A stretch of DNA of 11,429 bases from Alkalimonas sp. (lineage in GTDB: Bacteria; Pseudomonadota; Gammaproteobacteria; Enterobacterales; Alteromonadaceae), in the NCBI GenBank assembly GCA_022565655.1, contig JAIUMG010000085.1, positions 1 through 11,429 on the forward strand, written 5' to 3'. The notes beneath the pieces were generated by a model, which had not been told where the DNA came from, made no database searches, and saw only the letters and a list, made by a program, of their open reading frames with translations. How positions within the stretch are numbered: position 1 is the stretch's first letter; every line of letters starts with the position of its first letter. Shown in pieces: positions 6,834 through 11,429 of the stretch. The position numbers and the translations under genes were made by a program.

Positions 6834-7889
6834 TTACAGTTCCAGGCTGGCCTGTTCAATCGCTTCGAGCAGAGGTCGCTCCAGCGATGCAACCACATCG
6901 GCTGCTAACGGCTCCCCTGATTTATCACGGAAACTGATCGAGGTCAGCTGGTCAACCCGGCCAAGCACAACCTGATATTCCCCATCAGCTAATGGCAGTA
7001 CAGGCATTGTATTGCGACGAAATACCCGGGAGAACATGCCGCGCTTCGGCGTGTCAAAACGAACATAGTAAGTCGACACACTTCGGTTTAAATCCAGCAC
7101 GGATAAATTCACCGCAGCGAATAAATCCTCCAGTTGTGTCCAGACCACTTCCAGGCTTTGATCAGACAATAATGCTGGCTGGCTTTGCGCATCTACACCG
7201 GCGGTCAGGTTTGATTCGACGGTACGGTTACGCAGGGCCTGGGCTTGCCTGAACTCCTCAGCACCAACCGCGGCAATAAAGCCATTTAAAAAGGCGGTTT
7301 CTTCCCGCTTCACTGCAGTAGCCAATAGCTCAGCATCACGTTGGTAGTACTGATGTTCAGTCATTTCAACCAATACCGCAACGCTGCGGCCGTGCGGCCG
7401 GGGCTCCATGGTAATACGAAAACGGGCTTGCTCGCGCAGCTCATTCGACTTCCAAAACCAAAAGCCTTTTTGCTGGTAACTCGACACCCAGTCTGTTAAC
7501 CACACCAGCTGCTCATCGTCTTCAACCGTATACGCAATGTCGTTCTCTTGCAGGTGGTCCGTCAGCATTTGTTGTAAAAACGGCAGTAGGTCACCGCTGT
7601 AATCATTCCGATCAAACCAGACTCTGGCACGGGTTTCTTCTTCATCGACCCGGCTGCTGGATGACAATGTCAACACCAAGCCCGGTGCTCTAGTGTCCAC
7701 CTGCTGAACACGATCCTCACTCACTGCAGGAATATCGTACTGAGCCGGCTGAGGTGGAGCCGTCAGATGTGATGGTACTTTTAATGTATGGTCGGTCGGT
7801 TGAGTTTGCTCAACCTCTGGTGATGAAAACAATGAACAGCCGCTAAGCAGCAGACTGGCAAGAACACAACTGGTTGCCGAATAATGCAC
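6834..7889 (-). CDS. bamC: Outer membrane protein assembly factor BamC
   Basis: A 351-residue lipoprotein, close to E. coli BamC (344). BamC is an accessory subunit of the BamABCDE complex that inserts beta-barrel proteins into the outer membrane. The N-terminus is a lipoprotein signal with lipobox LLSGC and lipidated Cys18; position +2 is Ser, consistent with outer-membrane sorting. The segment LKVPSHLTAPP (about 37-47) matches the extended N-terminal region through which BamC contacts BamD. Two helix-grip domains should follow (about 95-215 and 225-350). The start is GTG with a GGGAG ribosome site 8 bases upstream; dapA's stop lies in the same frame 12 bases before it, so no earlier start is possible. 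The signal's n-region has no Lys or Arg, only His2, which is unusual. Position between dapA and purC matches E. coli. Confidence 0.93.
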   Translation of the reverse strand: MHYSATSCVLASLLLSGCSLFSSPEVEQTQPTDHTLKVPSHLTAPPQPAQYDIPAVSEDRVQQVDTRAPGLVLTLSSSSRVDEEETRARVWFDRNDYSGDLLPFLQQMLTDHLQENDIAYTVEDDEQLVWLTDWVSSYQQKGFWFWKSNELREQARFRITMEPRPHGRSVAVLVEMTEHQYYQRDAELLATAVKREETAFLNGFIAAVGAEEFRQAQALRNRTVESNLTAGVDAQSQPALLSDQSLEVVWTQLEDLFAAVNLSVLDLNRSVSTYYVRFDTPKRGMFSRVFRRNTMPVLPLADGEYQVVLGRVDQLTSISFRDKSGEPLAADVVASLERPLLEAIEQASLEL

Positions 7890-7901
7890 CTGATTAACTC
7901 C

Positions 7902-8783
7902 CTAAAATTCTATCTTGGCGTGGCGTAATGCTTCTTCGATACCGGTCTGATGAATTGGTTCCAGCGTCGTTAAAGGTAAGCGAACAAAGTCGGATTGTAT
8001 CAAACCGATGCGGGACGCAGCCCACTTCACCGGTATGGGGTTAGCTTCTACAAATAATTGCTGATGCAACGGTTGTAACCGCTGATCATACTGCCGACAT
8101 AAGGTGTCATCATCACCCATGGCAGCATGGACCATGCCAGCGACCGCTGCGGCAGCTACGTTGGCCGTCACTGAGATCACCCCATGGCCCCCTGCCAGCA
8201 TAAAATCAGCACTGCTAATATCATCTCCACTGAACAAGCTAAAGTCGGCCGGGCAGCATTGCTGCAGCTCATGCAAACGCTCCAGTGAGCCAGTTGCATC
8301 TTTAATACCGACGATGCTGGGGGTAACTGCCAGCTCAGCGACTGTTTCCGGCAACAGGTCAACGCCTGTACGGCCAGGCACATTGTACAGCAAAATAGGC
8401 TTATCACTGACTGCGGCAATGGCTTCAAAATGCAAGCGCATGCCTTTTTGCATGGGTTTGTTGTAATACGGCGTCACCGTCAAAAAACCATCGACCGGTA
8501 GCTCAGCCAATTGACGTGTTTTATCCACCGCCGTAGCCGTTGAATTGGCGCCATTGCCGACAATCACGGTCAAGTTGCCTGCCACCTGATCACACACCGC
8601 GCGAACCACAGCTAATTGCTCATTCCATTCCAGGGTAGCGGCTTCAGCTGTAGTACCAAGCACCACCAAGCCATCCGTTCCCTCTGCCAGATGATAATCA
8701 ACCAGGCGAGTCAGACTTTGGTAGTCAACTTCACCGGAGGCCAGCATTGGCGTGATCAATGCGACATAACTGCCTTTCAACAT
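7902..8783 (-). CDS. dapA: 4-hydroxy-tetrahydrodipicolinate synthase
   Basis: A 293-residue TIM-barrel class I aldolase (E. coli 292). It condenses pyruvate with aspartate semialdehyde, the first committed step to diaminopimelate and lysine. All catalytic residues align without gaps to E. coli numbering: Thr44, Thr45, Tyr107, Tyr133, Arg138 and the Schiff-base Lys161 (GIKDATG). The substrate-site Gly46 of the usual GTTGE is Ala here (GTTAE). At the lysine feedback site Asn80, Ala49 and Tyr106 are kept, but Ser48 is Ala, His53 is Trp, His56 is Gln and Glu84 is Thr, so feedback inhibition is probably weak or absent. The open frame extends upstream to 9047, but the extension overlaps gcvR and its promoter; the ATG at 8783 begins MLKGSYVALITPM, aligning with the family start, and follows AAGGGG. 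It leads the minus-strand gene series with bamC 12 bases downstream. Confidence 0.97.
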   Translation of the reverse strand: MLKGSYVALITPMLASGEVDYQSLTRLVDYHLAEGTDGLVVLGTTAEAATLEWNEQLAVVRAVCDQVAGNLTVIVGNGANSTATAVDKTRQLAELPVDGFLTVTPYYNKPMQKGMRLHFEAIAAVSDKPILLYNVPGRTGVDLLPETVAELAVTPSIVGIKDATGSLERLHELQQCCPADFSLFSGDDISSADFMLAGGHGVISVTANVAAAAVAGMVHAAMGDDDTLCRQYDQRLQPLHQQLFVEANPIPVKWAASRIGLIQSDFVRLPLTTLEPIHQTGIEEALRHAKIEF

Positions 8784-8817
8784 GCGCGAACAACCCCTTC
8801 TTTTGTATCGGGCGCCT

Positions 8818-8846
8818 ATGTTAAAGACAGAACCGGTTAAACACAA
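8818..8846 (-). promoter_or_regulatory. Weak candidate promoter for dapA
   Basis: Minus strand -35-like TTGTGT and -10-like TAACAT separated by 17 bases, roughly 40-60 bases before the dapA ATG. Each hexamer is a moderate match (3-4 of 6). The divergent region must hold a dapA promoter; this is the best I see. An AACCGGTT palindrome lies between the hexamers and could be a binding site, though it may be chance. Confidence 0.3.
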
Positions 8847-8889
8847 GTTCAGCATCGCACAAAGCCGCGACTTTGCATGTGGTACTCTC

Positions 8890-8917
8890 ATGACAGGCAA
8901 TAACTTTATGCTACAAT
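8890..8917 (+). promoter_or_regulatory. Sigma70 promoter for gcvR
   Basis: -35 ATGACA (8890-8895, 5 of 6), 16-base spacer, -10 TACAAT (8912-8917, 5 of 6) preceded by TG at the extended -10 position. Transcription would begin about 8924. The ATG at 8916 overlaps the -10 element and so cannot be the gcvR start. The leader to the first usable ATG is only about 16-37 bases. Confidence 0.75.
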
Positions 8918-8927
8918 GCGGCGCATT

Positions 8928-8954
8928 AGGTGGAATTTTATGGTTCTGACAGGA
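8928..8954 (+). promoter_or_regulatory. Two candidate gcvR ribosome binding sites
   Basis: AGGTGG (8928-8933) lies 6 bases before an ATG at 8940, and AGGA (8951-8954) lies 6 bases before an in-frame ATG at 8961. Both are well placed, so GcvR may be made in two forms differing by seven residues, or only one site is used. Homologous N-termini fit the 8961 start slightly better. Confidence 0.55.
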
Positions 8955-8960
8955 TCTTTC

Positions 8961-9488
8961 ATGACACAACACTTGGTGGTGACCGCCATTGGCACTGACC
9001 GAACCGGCCTGGTTAGTCAGTTGGCTCGTCTGGTTACCGATTGCCACTGCAATATTTTAGATAGCCGCATGGCGATTTTCGGCCATGAACTCACCTTAAT
9101 CATGTTGTTAGCTGGCGATCCGGCTGCCATCAGCCGGGTTGAACATACCTTGCCAGCCCTGGGGCTGGAGCTGGATCTGCTGACCATGATGAAACGTACC
9201 CCGGTGCAAGAGCTACCGCCGGTTGCCGGCCACTATGTCCTCAGTTATCGCGGTGCCGATAAAGTCGGCACGTTGCGCGCTATTACCAGCCTGCTGGCCA
9301 GGCACCAGGTGTCTATTTCAGCGCTACGCTCAGAAACAAAAACTGATAAAGCCAGTGGTGAACAATGCATGCAAGCCAGCATGACGTTGCAGTTCCAACA
9401 AGATCAATCGGTGGCTGAAGTGGAGTCGGCAGTCACTCAGTTGCTGCAAGAGCTGGAATTAACTGGTGATTTTGCGGCGCAGATTTAA
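8961..9488 (+). CDS. gcvR: Glycine cleavage system transcriptional repressor GcvR
   Basis: A 175-residue protein (182 if the ATG at 8940 is used; E. coli about 190). GcvR is a cytoplasmic regulator made of two ACT domains. In E. coli it binds GcvA and, when glycine is low, turns GcvA into a repressor of gcvTHP. The first ACT domain (about 3-75) has HLVVTAIGTDRTGLVSQLARLV, close to the E. coli HYLVITALGADRPG region. It continues through CNILDSRMAIFG, FTFIMLL-like LTLIMLL, and LELDLLTMMKRT. The second (about 90-170) starts at HYVLSYRGADKVGTLRAITSLL. No DNA-binding motif is present, as expected. The gene is divergent from dapA, an arrangement shared with E. coli. No gcvTHP, gcvA or bcp is in the window. 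No terminator follows it, and an aldolase gene begins 33 bases downstream. Confidence 0.92.
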   Translation: MTQHLVVTAIGTDRTGLVSQLARLVTDCHCNILDSRMAIFGHELTLIMLLAGDPAAISRVEHTLPALGLELDLLTMMKRTPVQELPPVAGHYVLSYRGADKVGTLRAITSLLARHQVSISALRSETKTDKASGEQCMQASMTLQFQQDQSVAEVESAVTQLLQELELTGDFAAQI

Positions 9489-9508
9489 TCAACTCATTCG
9501 TAACCAAT

Positions 9509-9512
9509 GGAG
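9509..9512 (+). promoter_or_regulatory. Ribosome binding site supporting the aldolase start at 9522
   Basis: GGAG 9 bases before the ATG at 9522. The alternative in-frame ATG at 9507 overlaps this element and has no purine-rich site upstream of its own. Confidence 0.5.
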
Positions 9513-9521
9513 CCAGAACTG

Positions 9522-10292
9522 ATGTTGCACCCTCTTCCGCATGTTTCGCTAAAAAACCGTGTCTCGGATACCGAGTGGCAGCTTCGGGTTGATCTGGCCG
9601 CCTGCTATCGCTTGGTGGCTCATTACGGCTGGGACGATACCATTTATACCCATTTATCCGTCCGGCTGCCAGAGACCAATCACTATCTGGTGAATGCATT
9701 TGGTCTGACCTTTGATGAGGTCACCGCCTCCAATCTGGTAAAAGTAGATCTCGAAGGCACTATTCTGGATGACACCCCTTTTCGCATCAACCCAGCGGGC
9801 TTTACCATTCACAGCGCCATTCATGAAGTGCGAAAGGACGCCCACTGTGTTATTCACCTGCATACTCCGGCTACCATCGCTGTAGCCAGCATGGAAGGAG
9901 GCCTGCGCCCGCTAAGCCAGTACTCGATGTTTTCTCTGCCATCGCTATCGTATCATCAGTACGAAGGTTTGGCGGTCAACGCCAAAGAAAAACTGCGGCT
10001 GCAAAGCGATCTTGGCCTGAACAACCACCTGCTGCTGATCAATCATGGTGGCCTCACCGTAGGTGAAACCATCGGCGACGCCTTTATGCGAATGTTTGAT
10101 TTGCAACGTGCCTGTGAAATTCAGCTGCTGATCCAAAGCAGTGGTCAAAAGGCCATCGAAGTCGCTCAGCAAGTGCAAGATGGTATTTACCATCAAGCCA
10201 AGCTAGTGCATAGTGGCAGTACAGGCGGCCAGAAGGCTTGGCCAGCTATGCTTCGAAAAGCCTGGCGGCTTGATCCAAGCTTTGCTGAATAA
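9522..10292 (+). CDS. Class II aldolase/adducin family protein
   Basis: A 256-residue protein (261 if started at 9507), normal length for the stand-alone class II aldolase/adducin-head fold. Classic members (L-fuculose-1-phosphate and L-ribulose-5-phosphate enzymes) are metal-dependent aldolases or epimerases. With the 9522 start, active-site residues are visible: zinc-binding His112 and His114 (CVIHLHT), His175 (LLINHGGLTVG), and the catalytic acid Glu102 (AIHEVRKDAH). The N-terminal segment IYTHLSVRLP...LVNAFGLTFDEVTASNLVKVDL is typical of a proteobacterial subgroup whose substrates are mostly unknown. The phosphate-binding GN.S pattern of FucA is replaced by THLS, so the substrate may not be a sugar phosphate. 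The enolase-superfamily gene 60 bases downstream suggests acid-sugar catabolism. Family is secure; reaction is inferred. Confidence 0.9.
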   Translation: MLHPLPHVSLKNRVSDTEWQLRVDLAACYRLVAHYGWDDTIYTHLSVRLPETNHYLVNAFGLTFDEVTASNLVKVDLEGTILDDTPFRINPAGFTIHSAIHEVRKDAHCVIHLHTPATIAVASMEGGLRPLSQYSMFSLPSLSYHQYEGLAVNAKEKLRLQSDLGLNNHLLLINHGGLTVGETIGDAFMRMFDLQRACEIQLLIQSSGQKAIEVAQQVQDGIYHQAKLVHSGSTGGQKAWPAMLRKAWRLDPSFAE

Positions 10293-10308
10293 CGCTAGGC
10301 CCACTTTC

Positions 10309-10320
10309 TGATCACGATCA
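10309..10320 (+). repeat. Short perfect inverted repeat between aldolase and dehydratase-like genes
   Basis: TGATC-AC-GATCA, 5-bp arms with a 2-base centre, 16 bases after the aldolase stop. It is too short for a terminator. It could be an operator half-pair for a local regulator, but a chance occurrence is as likely. Confidence 0.25.
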
Positions 10321-10352
10321 ATAGCTGATTCGCGCGAAAAAAGGACAGTAAG

Positions 10353-11429
10353 ATGAAAGTCACCCATGTTGAAGTATTTGATATTCATTGCCCAGAGCGC
10401 CCGGCCTGGACACCGGTATTTGTCCGCATTCATACCGATGAAGGCATTCATGGCGTTGGCGAAGCTGGTCTGGCTTACGATTTAGGTCACAGCGCAGCTG
10501 CTGCGATGATCAAAGAAATGGCCGAAGCCTTTTTAATTGGTCACGACCCATTCCAAACCGAAAAGTTGTGGTCGCGCATGCTGCGGGAAAGCTTTTGGGG
10601 CTTAGGCGGCGGGCCGGTGGTCTATGCTGCGATGTCAGCCATCGATACTGCCTTGTGGGACATCAAAGGCAAAGCATTGGGAGTACCGGTGTATCAGTTA
10701 CTGGGTGGCAAGGTGAACGACAAACTGCGCACCTACGCCTCACAGCTGCAATTTGACTGGGGGCCAGAGTTCAAAGCACTGATCCGGCCGGAAGAATACG
10801 GCGAAGCCGCTTTAAAAGCCATCGCTGAAGGCTATGATGCGGTTAAAGTTGACCCTATTCAGTACGATAAAGACGGCAACACCTATTACGATCGCACCAA
10901 TATCATCTCCCGCGCTGAAATGAAGCTGTACCGTGCTCGCATGCAAGCCATTCGTGAAGCCGTCGGCGATGAAGTGGATATAATTTTCGAATGCCACAGC
11001 CTGCCAGGCGCCACCAGCGCCATTCAGATTGGCGAAATCGCCGAAGAATTCGACTGCATGTACTACGAAGAGCCGGTCAATTATCTCAATCATTCACTGC
11101 ATAAAAAAGTAGCCACCAAAGTCAAAGTCCCTTTGGCTGGTGGTGAACGCCTATACAACCGCTGGGGCGTGCGGCCTTATCTGGAAGATCAGAGCATCGA
11201 CGTGTTACAGCCCGATATTGGCCTTTGTGGTGGCTTTACCGAAACGAAAAAAGTCTGCGATTACGCCGATATTTTCGATGTTCGTATTCAGGCGCACGTC
11301 TGTGGCGGCCCGGTCGCCACTGCCGCTGCGCTGCATCTGGAAACCGCCATCCCCAATTTCCTGATCCACGAACACCACACCTATGCCATTAAAGCCTGGA
11401 ACCGCGAGCTGTGCTTGCAAGATCCGCAG
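10353..11429 (+). CDS. Mandelate racemase/muconate lactonizing enzyme family protein (probable acid-sugar dehydratase), cut by window edge
   Basis: The first 359 residues of an enolase-superfamily enzyme; the family is usually 380-410 long, so little is missing. The N-terminal capping domain (1-125) ends in AIDTALWDIKGKALGVPVYQLLGG, a superfamily hallmark. The barrel follows with Lys165 (AVKVDP, a KxD version of the KxK motif). Candidate metal ligands are Glu213 (IIFECHS), Glu239 (YYEEPV) and Glu265 (LAGGERL). A His-Asp dyad is formed by His315 (QAHVCGG) and Asp288 (QPDIGLCGG), as in the mandelate racemase subgroup. These enzymes abstract the proton beside a carboxylate; most are sugar-acid dehydratases giving 2-keto-3-deoxy acids. 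The first ligand is usually Asp, so Glu213 is notable. AGGA lies 7 bases before the ATG. Likely co-transcribed with the aldolase. Confidence 0.9.
   Translation, partial: MKVTHVEVFDIHCPERPAWTPVFVRIHTDEGIHGVGEAGLAYDLGHSAAAAMIKEMAEAFLIGHDPFQTEKLWSRMLRESFWGLGGGPVVYAAMSAIDTALWDIKGKALGVPVYQLLGGKVNDKLRTYASQLQFDWGPEFKALIRPEEYGEAALKAIAEGYDAVKVDPIQYDKDGNTYYDRTNIISRAEMKLYRARMQAIREAVGDEVDIIFECHSLPGATSAIQIGEIAEEFDCMYYEEPVNYLNHSLHKKVATKVKVPLAGGERLYNRWGVRPYLEDQSIDVLQPDIGLCGGFTETKKVCDYADIFDVRIQAHVCGGPVATAAALHLETAIPNFLIHEHHTYAIKAWNRELCLQDPQ

Noticed and set aside
8521..8529. TTATCCACC, an 8-of-9 match to the DnaA box, tempting with hda in the window
   Set aside because: It is a single site inside dapA coding sequence with no clustered boxes or AT-rich region; chance is sufficient.
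8916..8960. gcvR starting at the ATG at 8916
   Set aside because: That ATG overlaps the -10 element TACAAT, so it would not be in the transcript from the predicted promoter. The added residues have no counterpart in GcvR.
8784..9047. An 88-codon N-terminal extension of dapA to give a 381-residue protein
   Set aside because: It overlaps the gcvR promoter and the first part of gcvR on the other strand, has no family similarity, and the ATG at 8783 aligns with the normal DapA start behind AAGGGG.
9433..9699. An 88-residue open frame on the minus strand across the gcvR-aldolase junction
   Set aside because: It is antisense to two well-supported genes, has no ribosome site I could identify and its composition looks like a shadow frame.

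Overview
The window is chromosomal DNA from a gammaproteobacterium. Nearly every core gene has close E. coli-like features: the pheS-pheT-ihfA order, the dapA-bamC-purC order with gcvR divergent from dapA, an Hda with a clamp-binding N-terminus, and a BamC lipoprotein. Roughly balanced base composition and the unusual joining of hda to pheS suggest a lineage outside the enterics, perhaps a marine or Oceanospirillales/Alteromonadales-like group. This placement is inferred, not proven.

Layout: positions 1-8783 are read entirely from the minus strand. In transcription order they hold dapA (lysine/cell-wall precursor synthesis), bamC (outer-membrane assembly lipoprotein), purC (purine synthesis), a secreted DUF2066 protein, hda (inactivation of the DnaA initiator), pheS and pheT (phenylalanyl-tRNA synthetase) and ihfA (DNA-bending protein). 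A strong intrinsic terminator follows ihfA, and then comes the start of a DUF523 (TudS-like) gene cut by the left edge. Gaps between the genes are 0-32 bases, except for about 60-95 bases in front of purC and DUF2066. Each of those two leaders holds a terminator-like hairpin very close to the next start codon, and the purC leader also has a possible competing fold and a candidate promoter.

A divergent intergenic region (about 8784-8960) carries a good sigma70 promoter for the rightward genes. These are gcvR (repressor of the glycine cleavage system), a class II aldolase/adducin-family protein, and an enolase-superfamily (mandelate racemase-like) enzyme cut by the right edge. The last two look like an acid-sugar catabolic pair placed directly after gcvR, where E. 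coli has bcp.

Points most worth a second look are: (1) hda directly upstream of pheST-ihfA, replacing the usual infC-rpmI-rplT-leader arrangement and placing two DnaA-cycle factors (Hda and IHF alpha) on one likely transcript; (2) a DapA with an intact catalytic site but a rebuilt lysine-feedback site; (3) the attenuator-like leader of purC; (4) the aldolase/enolase-superfamily pair with an unusual first metal-ligand position. I saw no mobile element, CRISPR array, RNA gene or wholly new defence-type system.
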